From BP-191 sp035940575 (GTDB taxonomy: Bacteria > Actinomycetota > Actinomycetes > BP-191): a DNA stretch of 64,000 nucleotides. The notes under the pieces are model-generated. The model made no database searches. It was not told the DNA's origin and worked only from the letters and a program-made list of their open reading frames with translations. Made by a program: the position numbers and the translations under genes. The stretch is taken from the NCBI GenBank assembly GCA_035940575.1, contig DASZER010000043.1, positions 62,001-126,000 of the forward strand, given 5' to 3'. This document shows positions 49,885-59,707 of the stretch, piece after piece. Every line of letters begins with the position of its first letter. Position 1 is the first letter of the stretch.

Positions 49885-51093
49885 GTGCCCCGCGCCTGTG
49901 CCGTCGTCGTCGCGCTCTCGCTGGTCGCGTGCGCTCCGCAGGGCCCGTCGGTGCGCGAACGCCGCGCCGCCGACCTCGACGCGCTCGTCACCGCCGTCAC
50001 GACGCTGCACCCCGACCCGTTCGGCGCGCGGCCTGAGGCGTCGTGGCGGGCGGACGTCGCCGACGTCAGGGCGCGCGCGGCGTCGATGAGCGCCGACGAG
50101 TTCCGCTTCGCGGTCGCGACCCTGACGAACCTCGGCGACCGCAACGGCCACGGCGGCGTGTTCCCGACGGACCAGCCGCCGGGCGTCGGGGTGTGGCCGC
50201 TGCGGCTCTACGCGTTCGCCGACGGCTGGTACGTCGTCGACGCGCGCGACGCGTCGTTGCGCGGCGCCCGCCTCCTCGCGATCGGCGGCACACCGGTCGA
50301 GGACGTCGCCGCCGCGCTCGCGCCGATGGTGCCGCGCGACAACCCGCACAGCCTCCGCGCGCGCCTCGCGTCGTACGTCGTCGTCCCCGCGTTCCTCCGC
50401 GGCGCCGGGCTGCGCGACGGGCCGCTCACGGTCGTGGACGCCGGCGGCGTCACGCGCGACGTCACGCCGCCGCTGGTGACCCCGGGCGAGTACGCCGCGC
50501 TCGCCGGCCTCGACGTGCCGCAGATCCCGCTCGGGCTGCCGCGGCCCGCGTACGCGCCCGCCGACGCGCCGTGGTGGCACGTGCGCCGGGGCGACGCGCT
50601 GGTGGTCGGCTTCGAGCGCGTGGTCGGCGAGACGCCGGAGGGGCGGACGCTGCGGCGCTTCGCCGACCGCGTACGCGCCGACGTCGCCGCGCGCAGGCCT
50701 CGCGTCGTCGTGGTCGACGTCAGGCGCAACCCCGGCGGCGACGACCACACCGCCCTGCCGCTCGTGACGCTGCTGCGCGAGCTGCGTTCGTCGGGGATCG
50801 CGGTACGCGTGCTCGTCTCGCGGGCGACGTACTCGGCGGCGCCGCTGGTGCTCGCGCGGCTGCGCGGCGCGGTGCGCTTCTACGGCGAGCCGACGGGCGG
50901 CGGGTCCTCGGCGTTCGGCAACCCGTCGTCGCAGGCGTTGCCGCACAGCGGGATCGTGTTCCACGTCGCCGGCGCCGCCGCCGACGCCGAGGGCCCGCCG
51001 TTCGCGGCCATCGAGCCCGACGTGCCGGTGGGCGTCACGTGGCGGGACTGGCGCAACGGCGTCGACGCCGTCCTCGACGCGGCGTTGCGCTGA
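49885..51093 (+). CDS. S41-family peptidase-like lipoprotein
   Basis: 402 residues from a GTG. Lipobox LVAC near residue 17 in the signal peptide ALSLVAC, so membrane-anchored outside. Helical N-terminal bundle, then the S41 peptidase fold with VVVVDVRRNPGGDDH, the nucleophile Ser in RATYSAAPLVLARL and GEPTGGGSSAFGN. It probably cleaves C-termini of exported proteins. It lacks a visible PDZ domain, unlike the CtpA homologue at 54341. Confidence 0.75.
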   Translation: MPRACAVVVALSLVACAPQGPSVRERRAADLDALVTAVTTLHPDPFGARPEASWRADVADVRARAASMSADEFRFAVATLTNLGDRNGHGGVFPTDQPPGVGVWPLRLYAFADGWYVVDARDASLRGARLLAIGGTPVEDVAAALAPMVPRDNPHSLRARLASYVVVPAFLRGAGLRDGPLTVVDAGGVTRDVTPPLVTPGEYAALAGLDVPQIPLGLPRPAYAPADAPWWHVRRGDALVVGFERVVGETPEGRTLRRFADRVRADVAARRPRVVVVDVRRNPGGDDHTALPLVTLLRELRSSGIAVRVLVSRATYSAAPLVLARLRGAVRFYGEPTGGGSSAFGNPSSQALPHSGIVFHVAGAAADAEGPPFAAIEPDVPVGVTWRDWRNGVDAVLDAALR

Positions 51094-51276
51094 CCCTTGT
51101 CGCGGCGCGCGGCTGGTCCGGGACGGTCGAGGCGTACGCCAGCACCGACCAGGACACGGAGGTCGGCGTGGACGATCACGTTCTGCCTGCGCGCGCCGCT
51201 CTCGGCGTGTCGAGGCCGAGCGCGTTCACGCAGCACGGTGTCGTGCACCAACGTCCTGTAGCGCAGAGAAACGCGA

Positions 51277-51307
51277 ACGGCGGCACCGGAGGTACCGGTG
51301 CCGCCGT
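51277..51307. terminator. Terminator hairpin behind the 51319 peptide gene
   Basis: ACGGCGGCACCGG (51277-51289) pairs with CCGGTGCCGCCGT (51295-51307) around AGGTA, 11 bases after the minus-strand stop at 51319. Confidence 0.7.
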
Positions 51308-51318
51308 CGCGGAGGGGT

Positions 51319-51600
51319 CTAGCAGGGGTAGATCGTGCGCGGGTCGTGCACGACGCCGCCGGTGATCGTGACGGTGGTGCGGGCGATGCAGAACTCGATC
51401 GTGCCGCCGTTGACCGACACGCCGACGATGCTGGCGCTGGTCCAGCCGCCGGGCACGGGCGCGAGGCCCTCGGTGCAGGCACGGACGCCGACGCCGGTGG
51501 CGGGGACGTACGTGTACCCGGGGCACGCCGCGTTGGCCGCGCCGACGGGCAGGACGGCGGCCGCGGTGGCGACGGCGCCGAGGATGAGACGGACTCGCAT
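51319..51600 (-). CDS. Small secreted protein with four cysteines
   Basis: 93 residues from ATG 51600 behind AAAGGAAC. Signal peptide (GAANA-AC), then about 68 residues with cysteines in ACPGYTY, VRACTEG, EFCIAR and a C-terminal YPC. Beta-rich with a Gly/Val repeat feel (TGVGVRA, SIVGVSVNGGT). Like the protein at 49442, monocistronic with its own terminator. Function unknown. Confidence 0.6.
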   Translation of the reverse strand: MRVRLILGAVATAAAVLPVGAANAACPGYTYVPATGVGVRACTEGLAPVPGGWTSASIVGVSVNGGTIEFCIARTTVTITGGVVHDPRTIYPC

Positions 51601-51723
51601 GCTGGGGTTCCTTTGCGTGGGGGCTCACGCGCGCGGGTGCGCGCGCGAGTGACACACGCGCGAGACGGCCTGTGATTACAGGTGAACGCGAGAGAGGCTC
51701 CCCGAGGGGAGCCTCTCTCGAGC

Positions 51724-52081
51724 TGGTGGAGGTGGCGGGAATCGAACCCGCGTCCTTCGGCGAACAACCAGGGCTTCTCCGGGCGCAGCGTGCTGTGGCT
51801 TTCTCGGCCCCACCGGTCACGCACGCAAGCCGGTGCCGGGCTCAGTCACTGTGAGGTGTCCCTAAGCCTCCCCGTGACCGGGAGGTTCGGTGAGTCCCCT
51901 GGCGACGCCAGCATCCCGGCCGGAGACACTCCGGGGCTGACGGCTACCTACTGCTAGGCAGCGAGCGCGTAGTTATCGGCGCTTGTTTCTTGTGCGACGT
52001 TTCGTGGTTAACGAGATCATCGTCGCCTTCCTCGGCCCGCTTCCCCTGCCTCCTCGTCCGAAGTCGAGACCATTCACCCCC
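51724..52081 (-). ncRNA. ssrA: tmRNA (ssrA)
   Basis: 358 nt. The 3' end (CGGGTTCGATTCCCGCC then the CCA end at 51724-51726) and 5' GGGGGTG (52075-52081) form the alanyl-tRNA-like acceptor stem with CACCTCC. The tag frame ends at 51954: resume codon GCA (51993-51995) then QETSADNYALAA and TAG, giving AQETSADNYALAA. Located one gene from smpB's neighbourhood, its obligate partner. Confidence 0.93.
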
Positions 52082-52129
52082 GGGTGGGGACGTCAGACTA
52101 GCCAACGCGGCGCCCCCCGCGCATGTTCC

Positions 52130-52687
52130 TTACGCGAGGAACGCGAGCACGCGCGCGCGGAGCTGGGCCGCGGCGGCGGGGTCGTAGTCGGGCGAGGACT
52201 CCTCGGCGAACAGGTGCGTCTCGCCCGGGTAGACGTGCAGCTCGGCGCCGGGGACCGCGTCGGCGAGCGAGCGGGCGATCGGCAGGTCCCCGAACGGGTC
52301 GTCCGCCATGAGGTGCATCTGCAACGGCACCCCCTCCGGCCAGGCGTCGCCGAGCTCGCCGAGCGGCACGGCGCTGTAGAGGAGGACGGCGCCGCGCGCG
52401 CCTGGCCGCGTCTGCGCGAGGTACTGCGCCGGCATGACGCCGAGCGACATGCCGAGGTAGTACACGTCGGCGGGCAGGCCGTCGGTGGCCGCGACGGAGC
52501 GCGCCATGACGACGTCGAAGCCGACGGCGCCCGCGTGCGCGACGCCCTCGTCGGTGTCGGAGAACGTCACGCCGTCGTACGCGTCCGGCACGTGCACCGT
52601 GTGACCCGCCTCGCGCAGCGTGTCGGCGAACGACAGCACGCCCGGCGTGACGCCCAGGGCGTGGTGGAACAGCACGATCTCGGCCAT
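52130..52687 (-). CDS. Dienelactone-hydrolase-family protein with Ser nucleophile
   Basis: 185 residues. LFHHALGVTPGVLSFADTLR and VPDAYDG at the N-terminus, nucleophile elbow YYLGMSLGVMPA (Ser where classical family members have Cys), Asp in LMADDPFGD and His in YPGETHLFAEE. Shorter than usual (about 230). Substrate unknown. Confidence 0.82.
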   Translation of the reverse strand: MAEIVLFHHALGVTPGVLSFADTLREAGHTVHVPDAYDGVTFSDTDEGVAHAGAVGFDVVMARSVAATDGLPADVYYLGMSLGVMPAQYLAQTRPGARGAVLLYSAVPLGELGDAWPEGVPLQMHLMADDPFGDLPIARSLADAVPGAELHVYPGETHLFAEESSPDYDPAAAAQLRARVLAFLA

Positions 52688-52721
52688 GCCCCGACCCTAG
52701 TAGGGCTTGCGGCCGGTGGCG

Positions 52722-53759
52722 CTACGCCATGCTCGGCAGGTCCACCACGACGCGCGGCGCGACCTCGGGCGGCGCGGCGAACGCCGCGGAGACGCGCTCC
52801 TGGAGCCGCCGGCGCTTGTGCCTGTACATGGCGGCGTCGGCGGCCTTCCACGCGTCGTCGAGCGTGGCGCCGTTCTCGCGCACGGCCATGCCGACCGACG
52901 CCTCGATGCCCGCGGTGGTGAACGCCGACGAGATGCGGTCGAGGAGCTGGCGCCCCTCGAGCTCGCTGGCCTCGACGGCGATGACGCCGAACTCGTCGCC
53001 GCCGACGCGCGCGACCTGGTCGCACATGCGCGAGACGCGGCGCAGCACGAGCGCGGCGGAGCGCAGCAGCCGGTCGCCTGCGTCGTGGCCGAGCTGGTCG
53101 TTGGCCTTCTTGAGCCCGTCGAGGTCCACGGAGATGACGCACGCGGGGCGGCCGTAACGGCGGCAGCGCGCCTCCTCCTCGACGAGCACCTTGGTCCACG
53201 CGAGGCGGTTGCCGACCTGCGTCAGCGGGTCGACGTGCGCCTCGACCTCGGCCCGCTCGGCTCGGCGGACGACCTGCGAGGCGCGCAGCTCCAGCGCGAG
53301 CACGTTGGACAGCAGGGCGGCGACGCCGTCGAGCGTGGGGCCGAGCGTGACGAGCGACGGCGGCTGGACGAGCGGGTCGTACGCGGACAGCGTCCCGAAC
53401 ACCTCGCCGTCCACGACGAGCGGCGCCGCCGCGAACGCGGCCACCGGCATGACCTGGGTCACGCCCGCGGTGGCGTACGCCGGCACGTCCGTGACGCGCG
53501 GCGCGACGCGCGGGCCCTGGCCGTGCACCATCCGCCAGTCGAGAGACGCGGCGTACGGCACGACGTGGCCGGGGCGCAGGCCGTAGCCGTTCTCGGTGCA
53601 GTCGAGGACCACGAGGGAGTCGTCGTCGATCCGGGTGACCATCCAGAGGTCGAACGCCGCGTGCTGGCGCAGCAGCCGCAACGCCGTCCCCGTCGCGGAC
53701 GCGAGCTCGGGACGCGTCGCCAGCGCGAGGCCGGTCGCGGTCCACGTGCGAGGCTCCAT
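52722..53759 (-). CDS. Diguanylate cyclase with GAF sensor domain
   Basis: 345 residues from ATG 53759 behind GGGGGACC. N-terminal GAF-like domain (about 1-165), then a GGDEF domain with DPLTQVGNRLAW, ISVDLDGLKKANDQLGHDAG and the active-site RVGGDEFGVI. It should make cyclic di-GMP; no EAL domain. The I-site RxxD is not obvious. Confidence 0.88.
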   Translation of the reverse strand: MEPRTWTATGLALATRPELASATGTALRLLRQHAAFDLWMVTRIDDDSLVVLDCTENGYGLRPGHVVPYAASLDWRMVHGQGPRVAPRVTDVPAYATAGVTQVMPVAAFAAAPLVVDGEVFGTLSAYDPLVQPPSLVTLGPTLDGVAALLSNVLALELRASQVVRRAERAEVEAHVDPLTQVGNRLAWTKVLVEEEARCRRYGRPACVISVDLDGLKKANDQLGHDAGDRLLRSAALVLRRVSRMCDQVARVGGDEFGVIAVEASELEGRQLLDRISSAFTTAGIEASVGMAVRENGATLDDAWKAADAAMYRHKRRRLQERVSAAFAAPPEVAPRVVVDLPSMA

Positions 53760-53856
53760 CGGTCCCCCTGGAATCGGACATCTCGGGACAACGAGGTCAG
53801 TCTTCCCTGACGTTCGTACACCCCGCCATGGGCACAACGGGTCAATTTCGGGCTGG

Positions 53857-54336
53857 TCAGTCCGGGCGCCCCTTGGCGCGGCGCCCCAGCTCGCGCGAGA
53901 CCTCGCGCGCGGCGTCGCGCGAGGCGAGGGCCTGGCGCTTGTCGTAGGACTTCTTGCCGCGCGCCAGCGCGATCTCGACCTTGGCCCTGCCGTCCTTGAA
54001 GTAGAGCTGCAACGGCACGAGCGCGAGCCCGGACTCCTTCGTCTTGCCGACGAGCTTGAGGATCTCCTCGCGGTGCAGCAGCAGCTTCCGCGCGCGCTTG
54101 GGCGTGTGGTTGGTCCACGTGCCGAGGTCGTACTCGGGGATGTGGACGTTGTGCAGCCAGACCTCGCCGTCCTTGACGGTGGCGTAGGAGTCGGTGAGGG
54201 ACGCCCGCCCGGCGCGCAGCGACTTCACCTCGGTGCCGGTCAGGACGAGGCCGGCCTCGTAGACGTCCTCGATCGCGTAGTCGTGGCGCGCCTTCTTGTT
54301 CTGGGCGATGAGCTTGCGCCCGGTCTCCTTCGGCAT
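53857..54336 (-). CDS. smpB: SsrA-binding protein SmpB
   Basis: 159 residues. LIAQNKKARHDYAIEDVYEA, GLVLTGTEVKSLRAGRASL, YDLGTWTNHTPKRARKLLLH and the basic C-terminal tail are diagnostic. It delivers tmRNA to stalled ribosomes; ssrA lies 1.8 kb downstream. Confidence 0.96.
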   Translation of the reverse strand: MPKETGRKLIAQNKKARHDYAIEDVYEAGLVLTGTEVKSLRAGRASLTDSYATVKDGEVWLHNVHIPEYDLGTWTNHTPKRARKLLLHREEILKLVGKTKESGLALVPLQLYFKDGRAKVEIALARGKKSYDKRQALASRDAAREVSRELGRRAKGRPD

Positions 54337-54340
54337 CGCG

Positions 54341-55513
54341 TCAGCCCCTCGGGACGTCGATGGAGGCGACGGTGCCGGCCAGCACCTCGACGGCGCGGCG
54401 CAGGGCCGCGCGGGTGTCGTAGCCCGCGGGGAGGTCGACGTCGGGCGTGATGCCGACCTGCTCGACCGAACGCCCGCTCGGCGTGAAGTAGCGCGCGACG
54501 GTGACCTCGATCGCGGAGCCGTCGGAGAGCACGATCGGCTGCTGGACCGACCCCTTGCCGAACGTCCGCGAGCCGACGACGAGCGCGCGGTTGCGGTCCT
54601 GCAGCGCGCCCGCGACGACCTCGGCGGCGCTCGCGGTGCCCGCGTCGACGAGGAGGACGACGGGCGTGCGCGTGTCGCCGTGGCCGACGACGTCGTACGT
54701 ATTCTCGGTCACCTCGCGCCCGCGGTAGGTCACGACGGTCCCGCCGTCGAGGAACAGCGACGCGACCTCGACCGCCTCGTCCAGCAGGCCGCCGGGGTTG
54801 CTGCGCAGGTCGAGCACGATGCCGACGACCTTCTTGGCGCGCAGGCGCTCGTACGCCTCGCGCACCTCGCGGCCGGTGCCGCGCGTGAACGCCGTCACGC
54901 GGATGCGCCCGACGTTGCTCTCGAGCACGTCCTCCGACACGTCGCGCGAGACGAGGTCGGCGCGGACGAGCCGCAGCGTGCTGACGGCGCCGGCGCGGCG
55001 GATCGTGATCGCGACGGACGTCCCGGGGTCGCCGTGCATGCGGCGTACGACATCGGTGACGCGCGCGCCGGACACGCCGGCCCCGGCGACGTCGACCAGC
55101 TCGTCGCCGACGCGCAGCCCGGCCAGCGCGGCGGGCGACTCGGGGACGACGCTCGTCACCTCGATGGCGCCGTTGGGCTTGCGGCCGAGCCAGAGGCCGA
55201 CGCCGGAGTAGCGGCCGTCGAGCAGGCGCTGGAACTGCGCGTAGTCGCCGGTGTCGTAGTAGAACGCGTAGCGGTCGCCGAGGGCGGAGACCATGCCGCG
55301 GATCGCGGCCTCGTCCAGCTCCTTCTGCGAGACGTCGGCCGCGGCGGTGCGCTGGAGGCGTTCGGCGGCCTCCGCGACGACGCCGCGCGGGCCCGGCTGC
55401 TCGCGGCCGACGCGTCCTGCGAGGAACCCGAACACGAACGCGGCCGACACCAGCAGCGCGCCCGCTGTGACCAGCAGGACGCGCCGGCGGAGCCGGGCAC
55501 GGTTCGGGGGCAT
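54341..55513 (-). CDS. Carboxy-terminal processing peptidase (CtpA/S41)
   Basis: 390 residues. N-terminal signal anchor, PDZ domain (SGVGLWLGRKPNGAIEVTSV, GLRVGDELVDVAGAGV) and S41 catalytic Ser in AGTASAAEVVAG with Lys in TFGKGSVQQPI. Acts outside the membrane on C-termini of proteins. Located between the M23 peptidase and smpB. Confidence 0.92.
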   Translation of the reverse strand: MPPNRARLRRRVLLVTAGALLVSAAFVFGFLAGRVGREQPGPRGVVAEAAERLQRTAAADVSQKELDEAAIRGMVSALGDRYAFYYDTGDYAQFQRLLDGRYSGVGLWLGRKPNGAIEVTSVVPESPAALAGLRVGDELVDVAGAGVSGARVTDVVRRMHGDPGTSVAITIRRAGAVSTLRLVRADLVSRDVSEDVLESNVGRIRVTAFTRGTGREVREAYERLRAKKVVGIVLDLRSNPGGLLDEAVEVASLFLDGGTVVTYRGREVTENTYDVVGHGDTRTPVVLLVDAGTASAAEVVAGALQDRNRALVVGSRTFGKGSVQQPIVLSDGSAIEVTVARYFTPSGRSVEQVGITPDVDLPAGYDTRAALRRAVEVLAGTVASIDVPRG

Positions 55514-55540
55514 GTCAGGAGGATACGGACCGCGCGAGGG

Positions 55541-56758
55541 TCAGTAGTAGCGCATAGGGTCCACGGGCTCGCCATCGACGCGCGTCTCGAAGTGCAGGTG
55601 CGGCCCGGTCGACCCGCCGGTGGTGCCGACGAGCCCGATGCGCTGCCCGCGCGACACGCGCTGGCCCTCGACCACGAGCACCTTCGACTGGTGCGCGTAC
55701 GCCGTCGCGAAGCCGCCGCCGTGGTCGACGACGACGAGGTTGCCGTACGTCCCCATCGGCCCGGCGGTCACGACGACGCCGGGCAGCACGACGGCGATGC
55801 CCTGCCCCGACGGCGCGCCGATGTCGACGCCCGCGTGGAAGCGGCGGTAGCCGTAGATGGGGTGCACGCGGTAGCCGAAGCCGCTCGTGACCGGCCCCGG
55901 CGTCGGCCAGAGCATGCCGCCGCGCCCGACCTTGCCGCCGCCGCCGCCGCCGCTCCCCCGCGACGCCTTGGAACGCCGGATCAGCTCGGCCAGCCGCCTC
56001 GACTCGGCCTGCAGCGCGCGGTACTCCGCGAGGTCGGCGGCGCGCTCGCGCTCCGCCGCGGCGACCGCGCGGCGGCGGGCCTCGACCTGCGCGGCCACCG
56101 CCGCCCTCGCGGCGACGGCGGCGTCGGCGAGCGACTCGACCCGGAGCAGCGCGGCGCGCATGTCGGCGTCGACCCGGGCGAGCTCGGCGCGGCGGGCGGC
56201 GAGGACGGAGGCGGTGTTGGCGACCTCGACGCGCGCGTCGGTGGCCGCGCGAACGCGGCCCGCGCCGTCGGAGAGCAGCACGCGGACGAACGCCGCCCGG
56301 TCGGCGAACTCCGTCGGCGACCCCGACCGCATGACGGCCGCGAACATCGCGCCCGGCCCCGTCATGTAGATGGACCGCGACAGCTCTCCCGAACGCCGCC
56401 GCGACTCGTCCAGCGCGGCGCGCGCGGCCGTGAGCTCGCGCTCCCCCGCCGCGACCGCGGCCTGCGCCCTGGCGAGCGCCTCGCGCGACGCCGAGGCGGC
56501 GGCGCGGGCGGCGGACAGGCGGCCGAGCGTGGCGTCGAGGTGGGCCTGCGCGCGCGGCAGCTCGACCTGGACGCGGCGCAACGCCTCCGCCGCGGCACGC
56601 ACGGCGGCGGACGACTCGTGCAGGTCGTCGGCGGTGTCCGCGAGCTCGGCCTGGACGCGCTTGCGCGTCGACTCGGGGTCGTCGGCCCACGCGGGCGACG
56701 CGACGGGGACGAGCAGCAGCGCGGCCACCGCCGCCGCCGCACGCTCGCGCCACCGCAT
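55541..56758 (-). CDS. M23 peptidase with N-terminal coiled coil (EnvC-like), FtsEX-linked
   Basis: 405 residues. Signal peptide, long coiled coil (about 30-250), then a C-terminal M23 (LytM) domain with GVDIGAPSG and HLHFETRVDG, so the zinc ligands HxxxD and HxH are present. Proteins of this build are activated by the FtsEX complex to split peptidoglycan at division; ftsX and ftsE are directly upstream on the same strand. Confidence 0.88.
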   Translation of the reverse strand: MRWRERAAAAVAALLLVPVASPAWADDPESTRKRVQAELADTADDLHESSAAVRAAAEALRRVQVELPRAQAHLDATLGRLSAARAAASASREALARAQAAVAAGERELTAARAALDESRRRSGELSRSIYMTGPGAMFAAVMRSGSPTEFADRAAFVRVLLSDGAGRVRAATDARVEVANTASVLAARRAELARVDADMRAALLRVESLADAAVAARAAVAAQVEARRRAVAAAERERAADLAEYRALQAESRRLAELIRRSKASRGSGGGGGGKVGRGGMLWPTPGPVTSGFGYRVHPIYGYRRFHAGVDIGAPSGQGIAVVLPGVVVTAGPMGTYGNLVVVDHGGGFATAYAHQSKVLVVEGQRVSRGQRIGLVGTTGGSTGPHLHFETRVDGEPVDPMRYY

Positions 56759-56810
56759 CGTTCGCTACCTCCGCTACGTCACAGACGCCACATTGGTAAC
56801 ACGGCGGGGG

Positions 56811-57686
56811 CTAGACGCGCAGGTACTTCCGCAGCGTGGCGAACGACGCGATGCCCGCGAGCAGGATGCCGGTGAACAGCAGGACGGGCACGAGGCCCCA
56901 GAACTGGTCCCACCCGATCCAGGGCGTGAACTTCAGCCGCTCGCGCAGCGTGGCGTTGACGATGAACGTCTGCGCGGCCGCGCAGAGCGCGCTCGCGACG
57001 ATGCCGCCGAGCACGCCGGCGAGCACGCCCTCCAGCAGGAACGGGAGCTGGATGTAGAGGTTCGAGGCGCCGACGAGGCGCATGATGCCGGTCTCGCGCC
57101 GCCTGCTGAACGCCGCGACGCGCACGGTGATGCCGATGAGCACGACCGCCGCGAGCAGGCTGATCGTCGCGAAGAAGAGCATGCCGGTGCGGAACGCGTT
57201 GAGGACGGCGAAGAAGTCGCGCAGGAGCTCGCGCTGGTTGACGACGTTGTCGACGCCGGGTCTCTCCGCGAAGGCGGACGCGACGACCTCGAACTTCTTC
57301 GGGTCCCTCAGCTTCACGCGGAACGACTCGGGGAGGACGTCGGCGGAGGTGTTCTCGACGATCTCGGGGGTGTCCCTGAACTGCTCCTTGAAGCGCTCGT
57401 ACGCCTCCTCCTTGCTCTCGAACACCACCCGCTCGACCTCGGGCATCGCGACGAGCTCGTCGCGGAGCTGGTCGCGCTGCGCCTCGGTGACGTCGCCCTT
57501 GAGGTAGATCGAGACCTCGACCTTGCCGGTCCAGAAGTCCTTCATGGCGTTGACCTGGTTGCGCACCATGAGCGAGAGCCCGAACAGCGTCAACGACACC
57601 GCCGCCGTGACGATCACGGCGACCGTCATGGTGAGGTTCCTGCGGAGGCCGATCCAGATCTCGGACGCGACGAACTGCGCGCGCAC
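56811..57686 (-). CDS. ftsX: Cell-division ABC permease FtsX
   Basis: 291 residues from a GTG. Four membrane helices, an extracytoplasmic domain after the first (VEVSIYLKGDVTEAQRDQLR) and the ExxxExRLVG-like RRRETGIMRLVGASN. Partner of FtsE; transmits the signal to the outside peptidase. Confidence 0.93.
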   Translation of the reverse strand: MRAQFVASEIWIGLRRNLTMTVAVIVTAAVSLTLFGLSLMVRNQVNAMKDFWTGKVEVSIYLKGDVTEAQRDQLRDELVAMPEVERVVFESKEEAYERFKEQFRDTPEIVENTSADVLPESFRVKLRDPKKFEVVASAFAERPGVDNVVNQRELLRDFFAVLNAFRTGMLFFATISLLAAVVLIGITVRVAAFSRRRETGIMRLVGASNLYIQLPFLLEGVLAGVLGGIVASALCAAAQTFIVNATLRERLKFTPWIGWDQFWGLVPVLLFTGILLAGIASFATLRKYLRV

Positions 57687-57710
57687 TCGTGCTCCCTCGG
57701 TCGAGTTGCG

Positions 57711-58400
<690 letters not shown>

Positions 58401-58453
58401 GATTGGTCAGTCTAGTCGGCGCGGCGCTCGTGGCGTCCGCACCCCGGCACAGC

Positions 58454-58483
58454 GAGAGGCCCCCGCCGGAGCGGGGGCCTCTC
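58454..58483. terminator. Terminator hairpin
   Basis: GAGAGGCCCCCGC (58454-58466) pairs perfectly with GCGGGGGCCTCTC (58471-58483) around CGGA. It separates the LPXTG gene ending at 58508 from ftsE and probably ends the LPXTG transcript. Confidence 0.75.
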
Positions 58484-58507
58484 GGTGCTACGAGGTGCTA
58501 CGACGTG

Positions 58508-59554
58508 CTAGCGGCGGTGCGCGCCACCCGCGCGGTGCGGCTCGCCGGCGACGGTCATGAACAGACCGCCACCCACCATGCCGACGCCCAGGAGGAGCAG
58601 CAGCGCCACCGGGAACGGCGTGCCCGTGCTGGGCAGCGCACCCGGGCCGACGCCCGGACGGGTGATCTTCACGCCGCTGACCGTCGGGCCGGGCGTCTCG
58701 CCGCCACCCGGGGTGGTCTCGCTCGGCGAGTTCGTGAACTGCGTCGGGAGAACGGTCTCGCCCGGGGTCGGGGAGGTCGTCTCCGTCGGCGCGACCGACT
58801 CGCTCGGCGACGCGGTCTCGGTCGGGGCGACCGACTCGCTCGGGCTCACGGTCTCCGTCGGCGCGACGGACTCGCTCGGCGACACCGTCTCGGTCGGGGA
58901 CACCGACTCGCTCGGCGACACCGTCTCGGTCGGGCTGACCGACTCCGACGGGGACACCGTCTCCGTCGGGCTCACCGACTCGCTCGGCGACACCGTCTCG
59001 GTCGGGCTGACCGACTCCGACGGGGAGACCGACTCGCTCGGCGACACCGTCTCGGACGGGGTCGGGGACACCGACTCGCTCGGGGTCACCGAGACGCTCG
59101 GCGACGGGGTGGTCGTCGTCGGCGTGCAGGTGTGCGACAGGACGAACTTGGTGTTCGCGCCGCCGCCCACGATCGTCGCCGTCGCGCTCAGCAGCGTGTC
59201 GTCGGTCGCCGTGAAGACGAACGCGTGGCTGTCGTCCGGCGGGCCGAAGTCGCCCTCGCCGAGCGTGATGACGCCTGCGGAGTCGAACGTCGCCGTCAGC
59301 GACGTGAACTCGCCGTTGCCGGTGACGACGAAGTGCCAGCCCCAGACGTCGGTCCTGGGGCAGTCGTTCTCGTCGTCCTCGAACGTGGAGTTCTGGATGG
59401 GCGGGCTCTGGTGGAGGGTGTACGTGCTGCCCTCCGCGGACGACGCGCCCGGTACGACGGCGAGCTGCGCGCCGATGCCGAGAGCGAGGGTGGCGAGACC
59501 GCCGAAGGTCAGGTAGCGGGCCTTGCGGGTGAACGATGCCGACATCGCGGACAT
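58508..59554 (-). CDS. Sortase-anchored surface protein with SPSES-type repeats
   Basis: 348 residues. Signal peptide (about 1-40), a small extracellular domain with two cysteines (C65, C143), a Ser/Pro/Thr/Glu-rich stalk of 12-residue SESVSPTETVSP-type repeats, and a sorting signal LPSTG (about 307-311) followed by a hydrophobic helix and RRAGGAHRR-like basic tail. It should be covalently linked to peptidoglycan; no sortase is in the window. Starts with ATG after AGGAGGAG. The region between LPSTG and repeats carries GVKITRP, also in the neighbour gene. Confidence 0.85.
   Translation of the reverse strand: MSAMSASFTRKARYLTFGGLATLALGIGAQLAVVPGASSAEGSTYTLHQSPPIQNSTFEDDENDCPRTDVWGWHFVVTGNGEFTSLTATFDSAGVITLGEGDFGPPDDSHAFVFTATDDTLLSATATIVGGGANTKFVLSHTCTPTTTTPSPSVSVTPSESVSPTPSETVSPSESVSPSESVSPTETVSPSESVSPTETVSPSESVSPTETVSPSESVSPTETVSPSESVAPTETVSPSESVAPTETASPSESVAPTETTSPTPGETVLPTQFTNSPSETTPGGGETPGPTVSGVKITRPGVGPGALPSTGTPFPVALLLLLGVGMVGGGLFMTVAGEPHRAGGAHRR
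58772..59086 (-). repeat. 36-bp repeat array inside the LPXTG stalk
   Basis: Seven or so units of 36 bp encode SESVSPTETVSP-like dodecamers. Consecutive units are nearly identical, which suggests expansion and contraction by slippage or recombination, a known property of LPXTG stalks. Confidence 0.75.
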
Positions 59555-59581
59555 CTCCTCCTAAGAGGTCAGTCCGAGGTC

Positions 59582-59652
59582 GGTCTCACCACTAGCTCCC
59601 CGCGGCCAAGCCTGGTGACCGTTTGTACACGGCCGCGGATCGTCGCTTCCCC
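59582..59652 (-). promoter_or_regulatory. Conserved 5' leader of the LPXTG gene at 58508
   Basis: Read on the minus strand, the leader contains GGGGAAGCGACGATCCGCGG, then GGTCACC and GTGGTGAGACCG, blocks that recur in the leader of the neighbour gene (60771-60835). CCGCGGCC can pair with GGCCGCGG, suggesting a folded RNA. No Rfam class is asserted. See the findings. Confidence 0.5.
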
Positions 59653-59677
59653 GGTGCCCGAAGATCGGGCGCTGGAC

Positions 59678-59707
59678 ATAGTGACAGTGCGTAGTCGCCG
59701 GTGTCAA
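59678..59707 (-). promoter_or_regulatory. Probable promoter of the LPXTG gene at 58508
   Basis: TTGACA (59702-59707), 18 bp, CACTAT (59678-59683). The -35 overlaps the stop of the neighbouring LPXTG gene. The spacer CGGCGACTACG is shared with the promoter upstream of that neighbour. Confidence 0.5.

Noticed and set aside
51094..51318. Possible decayed copy of a small secreted peptide gene on either strand
   Set aside because: One frame reads TITFCLRAPLSACRG with two cysteines but has no start, signal peptide or ribosome site; similarity to the neighbour is too weak.
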